Shown here: positions 1-9,852 of the stretch, in pieces
How the letters are laid out: each line of letters begins with the position of its first letter
Position numbering within the stretch: the stretch's first letter is position 1
DNA from: Darksidea phi
Lineage: Eukaryota; Ascomycota; Dothideomycetes; Pleosporales; Lentitheciaceae
Assembly: GCA_030770425.1 (NCBI GenBank)
Contig: JASJFT010000457.1
Coordinates: forward strand, 1 to 12,323
DNA: 12,323 bases
Reading direction: 5' to 3'
Notes under the pieces: generated by a model
Seen by the model: only the letters and a program-made list of their open reading frames with translations
What the model was told of the DNA's origin: nothing
Databases searched by the model: none
Program-made: the position numbers and the translations under genes

Positions 1-143
1 CAGCATCAAACCGGGTTGGCCCATAGCACCGGGCGAAACCCCACACCGGCCCCCGGGGGGTTAATGCCATTTAGGCCGGGTCCACCCCCCCCCCCCCCCC
101 CCCCCCCCCCTCTCCTCTCTATACCCTGCTAATCTCTTATCAG
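1..143 (+). other. Probable 3' part of the areA intron, with a 26-nt C run
   Basis: No convincing coding sequence is seen here. The areA reading frame runs back to a TAG at 72-74, with no ATG between that stop and the large exon. A CTAAT branch-site match lies at 129-133 and a TATCAG acceptor ends at 143. A second possible acceptor, CTCCTCAG, ends at 176 after a pyrimidine tract; both leave the same downstream frame. The donor would lie left of the window, or in the GC-rich first 60 bases where I see no clear GT donor. Bases 85-110 are 26 consecutive C, which is unusual for an intron, and the run length may be unreliable in the assembly. Confidence 0.5.
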
Positions 144-2036
144 CCCCCTAAGCGGCGAGCAGAGGCCTCTCCTCAGGTTCCGCCCGTGAACAGCATCATG
201 ATCCAGAGCAACGCCGAGGACGAGGTGGCGCTCCACCACTATTCGCTGGACCATTCGATGCAGCCGCCCACCTTCAGCACCCCACAGCCGCAGGTTCCCT
301 TCTCGATAGACACCTTCCAGCTGCACGAAGACCCCATCATAAGCTCCGCCGGCCCCTTCCAGCAAAACTTTGGCTTTTCGCCCGTAGGGTCGCCCCTCAT
401 GACGCAGAACCCCTCGTACTCGAACCTATACAACCCCAACTCGATGGCCTCCTCTCTCAACTCCACCGACTACTACTCGCCGCCCAGCTCCGCCTTCCCC
501 TCGACGGTATCAACGCCGCAGCCCATGAACGAAGACAACCACATGTACTTTGACCGCAATGGCATGGACATTCGTGGTACACACGGCAATCATGGCTTCG
601 GGTCACATCGACCGTCCAATCTGTCGACATCGCTGCAGCCGCAGTACATCTTCAACCCCAGCGGCACCGGCGACTCCATGTTCAGCGCCGTGACTGGCGC
701 GCCCGCCTCTTCTTCCTTCTCAACATCTACTTTTGGCCAGTCGGGTCACGTCGAGCCGTCTCAGGTGCTGCACAACAACCTCCCCTTGCGGCAGGACAAC
801 ATGCAGATACCACGGCACGCGCACGAGAACATGTTCACGTTTGGCGCAGACTCGGACGGTGATGACGAAGAAGGCGGCGCATTCGCGGATCGGACGATGC
901 CGCCGCCGGCAGAATACTCACCAATGGAGGATGGCTCGCTCGACTTCAACTCCGGCTACCAATGGGAAACGAACCTATCAAATCAATTCAACCCCATACC
1001 TGCACGCTACCCTGCAGGACCCCCACGGAAAACGGTCACGATTGGCGCCACTGAAATGCTTCCCTCGCCGCAAGATCACTGGACTCCTAGTAGTAGCCTC
1101 GGCCGAGCGCATGGCTCAGCGGCGTCGGTCAGCGACATTCGAAATCGCGGAAACGACCCCCGACGGCAGAAGATACCCCGCACTAGCTCGACACCTAATG
1201 CAGCTGGCTTGGCCTTCCAGGGCATGCATGGGCGCCCGCAATCATCGCCAAACTCACCACCGGAATCAGGTTTCAGCTCAGCAGCTCCCTCTCGCCCTGC
1301 GAGTCCCGGCGGTACGAAGCAAGGTGAACAAGGAGCTGCGCCTACGACGTGCACCAACTGCTTCACTCAGACCACTCCACTTTGGCGTCGCAATCCCGAA
1401 GGGCACCCTCTATGCAATGCGTGCGGTCTGTTCCTGAAGCTACATGGCGTAGTCCGTCCACTATCGCTCAAGACAGACGTTATCAAGAAACGAAACAGGG
1501 GAAGCGGCAATTCGGCCCCTGTGGGTGGAACGACATCGCGAGCCTCGAAAAAGTCGTCTCGCAAAAACTCCATCGCACAAACTCCGGTCACTACGCCTAC
1601 ATCTGGCAAGGGCGCGGATTCAGAGTCACCAAAATCGACGGGCTCAGTGGGGGTCGGATCCACCAGCGTGAACACCGCCGTGTCCACATCAGGCCCTACG
1701 AGCACTGTCAAGTCTGGCGGTGTCGTACCCATCGCGCCTGGACCCCCTAAGTCGCAGACCACCAACACAACAAGTGCGGTGCAAGGACGCGGTGGCGGTG
1801 TTGCGCCCAAAAGGGCCCGAAGACAAAGTAAGAGTGGCTTGCAAGAGTTGGAAATGGCGGACGCTGAAGATACATCGGGAAAAGCGCTCTCCAGTACAAG
1901 GAGGAAAGAACCAGTGGTGCTCACGAACAATACGATTCAGAATCAGAGCCTTGGCAGTCTTCCGATGGGCGCCATGGGACAAGGTCTTTCGGCCGCAGGT
2001 CCACAGGAGTGGGAGTGGCTCACGATGTCACTCTGA
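144..2036 (+). CDS. areA: AreA/NIT2-type GATA nitrogen-regulatory transcription factor, 3' exon (5' partial)
   Basis: Global activator of nitrogen catabolite genes. It acts in the nucleus, binds GATA sites, and is needed to use secondary nitrogen sources when ammonium or glutamine is scarce. Seen directly: a single GATA zinc finger, CTNC at 1350-1361 and CNAC at 1413-1424 (Cx2C-x17-Cx2C) with the TTPLWRR loop, followed by a basic tail (VIKKRNRGS, to about 1505). An acidic stretch ([10 protein letters not shown], about 848-880) matches the acidic region of AreA/NIT2. The last residues, EWEWLTMSL, are the family's conserved C-terminus, known in Aspergillus and Neurospora to be bound by the repressor NmrA/NMR. 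The rest is Ser/Pro/Thr/Asn-rich and probably disordered. About 630 codons are visible. Family members are roughly 850-1,000 aa, so the N-terminal part (including the DUF1752 region) lies upstream. The frame is open back to 75; the exon start at 144 (or 177) is inferred from splice signals. No frameshift or missing key residue is seen. Confidence 0.95.
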   Translation, partial: PPKRRAEASPQVPPVNSIMIQSNAEDEVALHHYSLDHSMQPPTFSTPQPQVPFSIDTFQLHEDPIISSAGPFQQNFGFSPVGSPLMTQNPSYSNLYNPNSMASSLNSTDYYSPPSSAFPSTVSTPQPMNEDNHMYFDRNGMDIRGTHGNHGFGSHRPSNLSTSLQPQYIFNPSGTGDSMFSAVTGAPASSSFSTSTFGQSGHVEPSQVLHNNLPLRQDNMQIPRHAHENMFTFGADSDGDDEEGGAFADRTMPPPAEYSPMEDGSLDFNSGYQWETNLSNQFNPIPARYPAGPPRKTVTIGATEMLPSPQDHWTPSSSLGRAHGSAASVSDIRNRGNDPRRQKIPRTSSTPNAAGLAFQGMHGRPQSSPNSPPESGFSSAAPSRPASPGGTKQGEQGAAPTTCTNCFTQTTPLWRRNPEGHPLCNACGLFLKLHGVVRPLSLKTDVIKKRNRGSGNSAPVGGTTSRASKKSSRKNSIAQTPVTTPTSGKGADSESPKSTGSVGVGSTSVNTAVSTSGPTSTVKSGGVVPIAPGPPKSQTTNTTSAVQGRGGGVAPKRARRQSKSGLQELEMADAEDTSGKALSSTRRKEPVVLTNNTIQNQSLGSLPMGAMGQGLSAAGPQEWEWLTMSL

Positions 2037-2670
2037 GAGAGCGGAGCCTTTCACACTCTATCCTTACAGGCGTGCAGTGTAGAGACGACTCCGACAGATG
2101 GGCGCCGCAACGAAGCTCTTCGCCCGGTTAGTTTTACGCCCATTCGGAAAAGCCTCCCGTAGAAGGCAATCCGATCCGATCGATTCCTCCGTTCATGTGC
2201 TCATGCTTCTCCGACGTCATAGTTCTACATCCATACCACGCTCTTACGACAATTTTCCTCCTGTCGTGGATTTAGGGCTGGAGTACCGCATACGGCCATT
2301 GGACGATTTCCAAGAATTCTCACGAATCTATCGTTGACCTTACGTCCTCTAATGATTTTACTTTGATACCTCTTTTTTAATTTCGCATCTCAGCAGTTAG
2401 ATCCAGACTGCGCCTTATGTTCATATACCTGGCGCACCTGTTTGGTTCCGATCGGTTTTCAGCGGAGATGGAGGAGGCAGGCGCTCCGTCAACGCTGTGC
2501 AACCGCTCCCGCCTAATACCACACATCATCAGCATATGAGGCTTTTCAGGGACGGAAATTCGGCCCCGGTTGGCTTCGGCCTATGGTGCTGCCTTCTGCA
2601 TACCAGCGTTTGCATGAGCTTATGAGAGATTCCCCTGGGTTTTGCAAGAGAGATGGATGGGCTGCTCCTT

Positions 2671-2692
2671 GCGTGTGCGCGTGCGTGTGCGC
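2671..2692. repeat. 22-nt alternating purine-pyrimidine GC/GT tract
   Basis: Strict alternation of G with C or T over 22 bases (GCGTGT, GCGCGT, GCGTGT, GCGC). This is a short degenerate microsatellite of the kind that can adopt Z-DNA. It lies about 635 bp after the areA stop, probably in or near its 3' UTR. Confidence 0.7.
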
Positions 2693-3124
2693 AATCTTGT
2701 GTTTATGCAAAGTCGCTAGTTTAATCAGGTTTGCTTTTGACGAGCGAAGCAGCGGGCGAGTTCGGGCGTTTTTAGACCATTTGACGAGGGGCCATTGACT
2801 TGTATATAGACGCTAGTGGAGGCCGGGGATTGTGTTTCGGCTTGATATCCTCCCTTTTTCAGGTTCATTTTGAGCGATGGGGTTCGTCGCGGATGAATAC
2901 ATGGGATCATTCTACATCGTTCTTGACTGATGCTTTTGTTTGTGCTGGCTGTTTGTGTGAGGTTTGCGTTTTTGAGTGAGGCTCACTAGGGGTTTTAAGG
3001 GGGTTGGGTTTGTGTGTTGTCTACCTAGAGGGGGCGAGTGGTAATGTAGAGGGTGGAAGAAGGGAGTTCGTAGCGTACGCATTTTATACAGGTATATTTC
3101 CAAACAATCAATTAGACATAACAC

Positions 3125-3152
3125 ATTACGTCCGCGTACGTAATAGCACGTG
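3125..3152. promoter_or_regulatory. Inverted repeat ATTACGT-N6-ACGTAAT followed by a CACGTG box
   Basis: ATTACGT (3125-3131) and ACGTAAT (3138-3144) are perfect 7-bp arms around CCGCGT. Three bases on, 3147-3152 is the palindrome CACGTG, a bHLH/E-box core. The cluster looks like a protein-binding site, but no gene start is close enough to assign it to. It sits between the tails of two convergent genes, so it may be chance. Confidence 0.3.
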
Positions 3153-3230
3153 TTTCTCTTACTTCTTTACCGCGCTCTTTCTCTGCGCTGCAGAAGCTTG
3201 GCTTTTTTATAATTTCATTACTTAGGAGGA

Positions 3231-4350
3231 CGTGTGAGTAACTTTCTATTAATTTAAATAGTAACATTTAAGATGGTCTAAGCTTAGTAGTACTTGGTTC
3301 TTTCTACCAAAGACATAACCTAAACTGTTACCTATTCTATCCACCTCTTGTACGCTCCCCAACGGAAAAAAGTTTTCAATGGGTAGGTAGATGTGGGGGG
3401 GTTGGGGAATTCGACCGCAAGGTTATCGCTTCCCTTTTAGCTGAATACGCTCTCGAAGGCATTAAGTAGCGATCCCTCTGTACCATGAGTGCCTCGTCTG
3501 CATTACCGAATCCCCCCAAACCGGGCCATACACAAATTATCCCACGCTTTTCCTCCGTTCGAAAAGGATAATCATCTTTCAGATTTGCCGGTCTTGGGTT
3601 GATCGATAACGGATCTGGTTTCGGGCGACATACGCTCGCGTAGATGGCTCGACAAGTCGTTGGTCGACATTTTCGAAGAGGTGGGATGGAAGAGTAAGAG
3701 TACAGAGTAAGGCGGGAAGAAAAAGACGACTGAACCATATAGCAGGTTTGAGGCGAGCGCACTGAACATGCATTAGCGATTGATTCTGTGTTGATAGGGT
3801 CCGGCACCCCAAGAAGCGGCGAGGAAATGATAAGGCGAGACACGGAAACCACCTGCAGGAAGGCAACCGGTGAAGGACTAGAGGATGCAAAGAGTTGGTC
3901 TCAGTCTTGTACGATGGCGTGGTGTTATTGATTTGGACTTTCATAGTGGGAGTCTCTTTGGTAAGGTCCGCACGAAATGGCGTGGTGTTATATCATGAAA
4001 ACCGGACGCCCCATGCTCATTGTAACCTATAATAGAAATTACTGTTTGCACCGTCGTGCACTGATCATTGGTCGGGCTGCGGCAGCAATTCCTAATTAGC
4101 CATGTACATTTGGCCGAAATATCCCCTATTATTATTCCCAGCTAGCATCGTTGATTTCTATGAAACTACGTAGACTAGTTTCCAAAATTGAATACGATTC
4201 ATTTTCTCGTTTGAGTCGATACTTTGCGGTTTTATTCTTCAAGCGTGGCTTGAGTAAATGCGGATAAAATTGAACTATGTCCATAAATGTGACTCTAGCA
4301 ACTAGTGCCCAAATCATCCGCTAGATCGGTCCGCCATCCAGCACTATGGC
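3231..4350. other. Intergenic region between two convergent genes; no supported gene
   Basis: The left part (about 3231-3380) is AT-rich. An open frame of 158 codons on the minus strand (3376-3852) begins with an ATG, but its translation has no motif I recognise, and overlapping frames on the same strand are also open. The right part (about 4100-4350) is AT-rich and should hold the 3' UTR of the minus-strand CorA-like gene, which ends at 4351. No tRNA-like arms or B box were seen on either strand. Confidence 0.5.
3914..3991. repeat. 15-bp direct repeat ATGGCGTGGTGTTAT, two copies 63 bp apart
   Basis: Identical 15-mers occur at 3914-3928 and 3977-3991, and the sequence between them does not repeat. 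I found no element ends at these sites. It may be a small local duplication or a paired binding site. Confidence 0.75.
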
Positions 4351-7300
4351 TCAGTAGAACATCTCCTTAATGCCAACGAACCGTTTTGGACTGGTCCTTC
4401 TCGGGCTCCTTAGGCGGGACTCCCTTCTATCTTTCACGACGTTATCTCTAAACATCGTTGTTCGTCGCTGGCGTCCTATTTTCGCAGCCTTCCCCTTCGT
4501 GGAGACGTTGAAGGATGTTAATGTCTCTCGTCTGTTCAACTTCCCCGGTGTCGGGGACAATTTGGGCTGAATTTCGCCGCCTTCTTCTTCGTCTCGTCTC
4601 CTGAAATGCTTCGGTTTCGGGGCCTTGAACTCCGTTTTGGGCTTTCGACTGTCCCGCATCCTTCCTCCGAATGCTGCGATTCGTTCTCTGATCTGGGTTC
4701 CTCCGTAAGCAGTGAGGAGCGAGATGCTTCCAACGGCGGCTGTGAGTGGTAGTGCAACTGCCCAAAAGAGCGCCTGCGTATCCTCCATGTTCCTCATATC
4801 GGAAGTATTCATGCCGAAGAGACTGGCGACAAATGAGAGCGGAAGAAAAACGATTGTCACTAGCGTGAACACCAGAATGGCTTTCGAGTGTCCTTCCTCG
4901 GCGATCTCAATGTTGTACTTCAACACCTGTGCCGTGCCAGAGAGTCGATCTTTTAGTTTGTTGAATTCCTCCTCCACTTCGCCTCTCTTACATAGGGCTC
5001 GCCTCAAAGATGGCTCCTCGAGCAGCTCAAAGCCATTGATGCGCACTTGATTAGTGATCCGATAGCTCTTGTTGTCAAAAACTTTCTTTAGCCCGGCCAG
5101 CATCTCGAATTGTTGTAAACGGACGGAGCAAACAATTTCGAGCTCTTCTTCCAGCAGGTACAGTTCTCTGAGGGCCCGCTTTGATGGCCGGCGACCAGCA
5201 TCGTAACGCTTCAGAATTAGCCATTGGACTGCGTAAATTCGAGTATAGACTTGGTACTTACAAGACGAGATAAATGGTTTCGATAATGTTCTTCCACCTG
5301 GAGGTCTCCAAGTAATGGCCTACTAACAAGAACAAAGATAGCATGGAGAACAGTGGTCTCTGGAGGTGCCGATGTGTACTGTACAATGGAAGTGCCATCA
5401 CTTGATCCAGTGTATGCCATCAAAAGCAATTCATTCTGTGCATTTGAAAGAGAAGTTTCAGCCGCAATCCCAAAGTGCTCGACTAAAGCAATGTTGTCGC
5501 GTAACTGTATCGAGGAGGTCTTCATATTGGGAGCTGCTCCGCTGGTCTGACCTTGTAGAAAACGAACGGCATGGAGCGACGTGTAAATGAACTGGAAAGT
5601 CTTCTCGGCAGCCTTGACTAGATCAGAGGGAAGAAGAAAATGTCCCGGCTTTTCCCGGTTCTCGTCCGCGACACCAGTCCGGATTTCTGTGGCTTTGTGT
5701 AAGAGCTTCTTGATCCACCGGTAGATTGCTCCTATCAGGTTGCTCATTTCGGTATTTCGTCTCTCCATCTCTACACTAGCAGTTGATACGAGCCAATGCC
5801 CAAGTCTCTTTTGGTCTTCCGGAGTGATCGATTCTTTCTTCCGGATATGGCACTGCTGCAAATGTTGGAAAGCATCATCTATGTCCGGATAACGGGTAAA
5901 TCTCGAGCATACACTGCAACGGTCGAGGGGAATGATGAGTTCTTCTAACCCGTGCGTTTCAAGATATCCTCTGTCTGGCACGTCTTTTATGACGTAGATA
6001 AGTGAGAACGCGTTGCTCGATTCTTGGTTGCACTGTGTGGCATTCTCTTTGCCAAGATTAGCAAGTACCTGCTTGAAGTGAGCAAAATTATCCTAATGAC
6101 CTATCGGTACTTGGATGAAAGACCTGCGTTGGGAACCATAGTGGGTGACTTACTTCACTGATTTCATAAAAGGCACCCCAACACCTTCGCAACAGTACAT
6201 GGGGATATTGCTTCGAGACGAATTGATCTATAAGCTGCTGTGCAGACGAAATGAGCGAGTTCGTTTCCATTAAAAGCCTTGAAATCTGCCAATTGGCTAC
6301 ACGTCTCGGTGTTCTAGTCGCAATAGACTGCTTTTTGAGGTTGGCAGAGAGAGCAAATTTTGGCTTATCCCTAATCGACTTGAGAAAAGCAAGCTCGTCT
6401 CGGATATCCAAAAGCGCCTGATTCCATTGTGGACTGTTACGCTCTGGATCCTGGATAGGTTTGAGATCATTAAGAGACCTCTCAGGAATCTCCACAAATG
6501 CCTTTCCTGATCTGTAGCTAGCTAGAAATGGATGATGAAGGCTAACTGGTAAACCTCCATCATCTGGTCTATTCTTATGCATGCAATTTTCGATTTCCAA
6601 CAGAGTGAGTTGAGTCAGAGCATCGTCGCATTCTCCGGAACGGTTTGGCCCACCCTTCGAAGCAAATCCCTCTGTTTGTTCTATGGTATCCGGCCAGGCA
6701 AGAAACGGAGGGACCCTCAAATTGATGTCAGGTTCTGCTATGGTAGGGGATGGAGAAGACGCTCCTTCGCCAGTCACTTCGGCAGATTTCTGCTGTCTTC
6801 TCTTAGCTCCCGCCTTGCTACTTGGCCCGCCGCGATCGTCCGTAAGCGAAGTAATCGAGCTACGCCGGTTTACCCCGACCACTTTGGGCTCGTGACGGCT
6901 CGTTGCACGTCGAGATGCTTTCCTCCGCCGAATCCATGCATATTCCTGTCCTGGATTGTCGCTTCGCTCTTCAATCGAAAGCTTATTGGTGCGTCCGGCC
7001 CGCAACCGACGCGTATGCTCGAACAGAATTTCGGTTTCCCGCTGCTCCAATTCGCGAAAAATAATGATGTAGCTCGGGTCAGACGGGTCGATTTCATATG
7101 GGATATCGTAATAGAGTAGTGTATCTACATCAAGATGTTCCTTGCGCACCTTGGGATATCTAGGCGTTCCAGAAGCCATTGGCGTCTTTTCTGTCATTCC
7201 AAGCTGCGATGTTTGGGCTCTCTCTGGATGAATCATTGCTTGGATTTGGTTTTCTTGGAACCCAAAGCGCGCGAGTCGTTTCCTCATTTCCTCTTCGATC

Positions 7301-9707
7301 CGTTTTGTAACTTCTTTATCGAGCTCATCAACGTTTCTCTTTAATGCCGCATTGGTTTCCTCTTTGAAGGCGTGCTTCAAATCAAGATCCTGCATGGCCA
7401 GTGGCTTCTTGTCTGTTTCAGAAAGAAACTCCTCTCGTGTATCGTCTAGAGCAGGATCTTCTCCGCTATTCAGTGCCACAGCTCCCGTGTTTAAATTTCC
7501 GCCTGTCTTATCCAAGGTTTGGTCTTTTCCTACCTCAAAAGTTTTTATATCAACTTGTCTCGAATTATCTTCCATATGGACTATCGAAGGGCTAGGTACC
7601 ACGTCGTCGTCTTCCGAGTCCACGGTAGGTTGCATAGTGGCGGCTCGTTGAAGCTTTGTTTCTTCATCAAGTGAACGGATTGAGCTCTTGCTCCCACTGG
7701 ACTCATCATCAGATACAGTGGATGGCTGGTCGGTTACACCATTCGCAGCATTTTCCGTAGAACCTAGTGAGTTTTGAGCACTTTTTTCGTTGTGTTGAGA
7801 AGATCTATCCTGTCCACGGCCGGATGTGGATGCGGCGTCTCCTCCAGCATCAACTTCTGAAATTTTCCGGTCTAGGCTCTTTGAATACGGTCTGCTCTCA
7901 TCAATAGATTCAAGCAAGCTGTGAGTGCCTTCCAGGCTCCCACGGTTGTGTAGATCTTCCGATTGCAACTCATCCGTGTACTCATCTGTGAGTGATGAAT
8001 CCCTGGAGGATTCGGCGGCATGGTCAAATGATGAGCCTTTTAACGCTATTGAGGGGCCGGGACCAAAAGATTGTTTAGACGACTCCTGTTCGGTAAATCG
8101 TACGGTTTGCGATCTCTCCGGGATCCGGACAGCCTGGTCGCTGGACGCTGGACGCTTAAAAACCCTTGGCTTCTTGATAGTAGAAATGCTTGATGGTCCG
8201 CCTTCTAATGGGTTCAAATTGTTCACCACATAGCCTTGATCACGAAGGCTACTTTCCAGGGCTTGGGTACGCCTCGAAGTCCTACGTAGATCGGGGCTGT
8301 CCTGACGATGAACGGTACTAACGCGGTCTCAGTGGAGTGACATAAACCTGGAGCTGAATACTGACCTCCTCCTGACTAGCAAAGCCTTCCTGTTGCCATC
8401 GTCCGAGCTCTCATCAGAATTGAGCCCCTTATACTCGATCAGCGGGGGTTGGGACGATCCATCAATTGCTTTTTGGCCATTGTTGTCGGAAGACGAAGGA
8501 GCCGGCAGAGCTGATTTTCTTCGAGAGATGCGCACATAGATAATCACCGATCTTTGAGCCTTAAGGAGATCAGGCCATTGGCTAGCAGACAATTCCTCCT
8601 CGCTACTGCCAGAATGCAAAATGCAGTTGTCGATATCAATATCCGCATCCGCAAGACATTGTTGCTCAATACACTGCCGAAGATGAAGGAATGTCTTACA
8701 CTGGTCTACCGGGAGATATGTTACTCTTTTCATGAAATCGGTTACATGAACTAAACGCTCATTGGTGAGGAGGCTTTTTTCGTCTACAAACTCAGTACGT
8801 TCGCCCACAGATTCCGAAAGCGTAGATGGTCCGCAAGTGATGATGGTCTCGGATTGCAAGACCATAGCCCAGAGTTGGGGTACGCGAAGGTACTGATTGG
8901 CGTGTACACTTCTGAACTTTCGGAAGATTTGATCGCCCTCTCTGTCCAAGGTAACTTCTTGAGTATATTGGCACTGGAACAGGCCTCTTGTCAAATGAAG
9001 CGAATTATCTTTTGGTGGATGTGGTGGTCTCCACTTGCCGATATCAAAATATGGACAGGAGATAAAGATGGCAGACAGATCAGGCTTTTCCAAATGCTTT
9101 TGGTTAGTCCCGTCACACCGGAGCACGGTGCCCGGCTGGATGAAGCTCCCATAAGCAGAACTCTCCTCGTATCCCAGTTGGACCTTTCGCAGGAGATACA
9201 TGACTACCGGAACGAGATCACTGTGATGTTGCAGTGTAGCGTTGATTGCAAGCCGCTGTAGAAATCAAATTAGCCCGTCCTCACATTTAGTAAGGGAGTC
9301 ATTTACCTCAAAATGCTCAAAGGATATGCTATCAGTTTGAAAATGCCTACTTCTATTCAGTTAAACGCTCAGCGTAGATCGGCAAATCATGCTTACACCC
9401 AGCGCGCAATAGCCGTCGCGCTCTCTTCTTCAGCATTCTCGGGTCCGTCCTTGGTGGTGATGCGAAAGTTTGAGTCATCTCCTCCTTTGTAAACAGTGGC
9501 TGCAACAATATCCAGTTTTTCCGGACGGTATTTTGATTCTTTTTGGAAATTGGAGGTCGTCCTGCGCTTTGCGGCTGATATACTCTGATTCGATGCCGGG
9601 TTGTTCAGATCAATGGTGACGACATACTCGCCATCTTCATTATCTGACCTGTCATCTTCAGAGCTCTCGGTGGACTCGAAATACACAGAATCACGTCTTG
9701 GAGCCAT
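4351..9707 (-). CDS. Large fungal protein with C-terminal CorA-like domain (6 exons, about 1,699 aa)
   Basis: Exon model, minus strand: 9707-9397, 9352-9307, 9255-8366, 8317-6154, 6092-5262, 5208-4351; total 5,100 nt, in frame throughout. Residues about 120-270 hold a block typical of fungal CorA-like proteins: LRCDGT, then HPPK..LTRG, then VPQLWAMV, then ITCGPSTLSE. Residues about 280-720 are largely Ser/Asp/Glu-rich and probably disordered; about 735-785 look helical and charged. About 821-859 contains IDPSDPSYIII and ETEILFEHTRRLR, conserved in this family. About 1196-1219 is Cx2C followed by H and CH, a possible zinc knuckle. The end has two hydrophobic segments (about 1524-1546 and 1560-1582), with FGMN at the end of the first, as in CorA/Mrs2/Alr Mg2+ channels. 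A basic tail of about 115 aa (RRKP/KRR-rich) follows. Inferred: a membrane protein, possibly divalent-cation related; transport is not shown. The ATG at 9707 was chosen as the first in-frame ATG, but the frame stays open upstream to about 9797. The exon 3/4 junction is the least certain. Confidence 0.85.
5209..5261 (-). other. Intron 5 of the CorA-like gene
   Basis: Donor GTAAGT, CTAAT branch site, acceptor TCTGAAG; 53 nt, phase 0. It joins HLSRL to RYDAGRRPSKRALRELY, leading into the helical segment before the CorA-like domain. Confidence 0.88.
6093..6153 (-). other. Intron 4 of the CorA-like gene
   Basis: Donor GTAAGT and acceptor CATTAG; 61 nt, phase 0. It joins WGAFYEISE to DNFAHFKQVLANLG, which reads as a continuous family-like segment. 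Confidence 0.88.
8318..8365 (-). other. Intron 3 of the CorA-like gene (boundaries uncertain)
   Basis: Exons 3 and 4 are in the same frame and are separated by one TGA at 8331-8329, so the intron must remove that stop and have a length divisible by 3. The choice given uses donor GTCAGT and acceptor GCGTTAG: 48 nt, like the neighbouring introns. A 99-nt alternative uses donor GTTTAT at 8347 and acceptor AAGTAG ending at 8249. The join falls in disordered sequence, so family conservation does not decide. A true TGA in a split gene is possible but less likely. Confidence 0.5.
9256..9306 (-). other. Intron 2 of the CorA-like gene
   Basis: Donor GTAAAT, CTAAT branch site, acceptor TCTACAG; 51 nt, phase 0. 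It joins the 15-codon exon ending FEHFE to an exon starting RLAINATLQ. The tiny exon (46 nt) is supported because both of its ends splice in frame. Confidence 0.85.
9353..9396 (-). other. Intron 1 of the CorA-like gene
   Basis: Donor GTAAGC after the codons for RW; acceptor GAATAG. It joins a 2-nt and a 1-nt codon part, giving V. It is 44 nt. An alternative acceptor six bases on (AAGTAG, ending at 9347) keeps the frame and gives a 50-nt intron with two residues fewer. Confidence 0.75.
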
Positions 9708-9852
9708 AGTTTCCAAGTATGATGGAGGAAAATCCGCAGAGGGTCGTGAAAGCCGGCGGGGATACGAGCTGATGCCTAAAAACTCATCAGGCTGCACAGA
9801 ACAATATCGATAGGCTGTGCAATATATTTTGTGTACGCTGTCTAACTACTTA
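9708..9852 (-). promoter_or_regulatory. 5' region of the CorA-like gene, possibly with extra coding sequence
   Basis: A TATA-like AAAATATATT (minus strand) lies at 9830-9821, about 115 nt before the ATG at 9707. The CorA frame remains open upstream to about 9797, and its translation (PDEFLGISSYPRR..., rich in Pro and Ser) looks coding. A GTAAGT at about 9854-9849 and an acceptor TGTGCAG ending near 9795 could bound a 5' intron. The donor overlaps the presumed edge of the transposon remnant, so it may be a by-product of insertion. Confidence 0.35.

Larger units (their letters stand above)
2037..3230 (+). other. areA 3' flank, probably a long 3' UTR; no gene seen
   Basis: From the areA stop to about 3230 no frame looks like protein. 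Short open frames, such as 2098-2337 and 2583-2798, have no recognisable motif. The sequence becomes T/G-rich after about 2660, with many TTTG and GTGT words. In Aspergillus nidulans the areA 3' UTR controls transcript stability in response to nitrogen, so a long regulatory 3' UTR would fit. I cannot place the poly(A) site from sequence. Confidence 0.4.

Noticed and set aside
733..1437. 234-codon frame in another phase of areA
   Set aside because: It overlaps the GATA factor, and its Arg/Thr/Ser-heavy translation is typical of an out-of-phase reading.
1367..1930. 187-codon open frame antisense to areA
   Set aside because: It lies wholly opposite a well-supported coding exon, has no motif, and is explained by the GC bias of the areA codons.
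3405..3470. Plus-strand reading FDRKVIASLLAEYALEGIK
   Set aside because: It looks protein-like but is only about 19 codons long with no flanking exon signals.
3585..3650. Short plus-strand reading LIDNGSGFG after an acceptor-like CATCTTTCAG, resembling the actin start IDNGSG
   Set aside because: The match is only about seven residues, nothing actin-like follows, and a stop comes soon after.
3376..3852. 158-codon minus-strand frame between areA and the CorA-like gene
   Set aside because: No motif or splice support, composition like random sequence, and other frames over the same span are also open.
6577..7119. 180-codon plus-strand frame opposite the CorA-like gene
   Set aside because: It is antisense to exon 4, whose own frame holds conserved family motifs; no motif is seen in this one.
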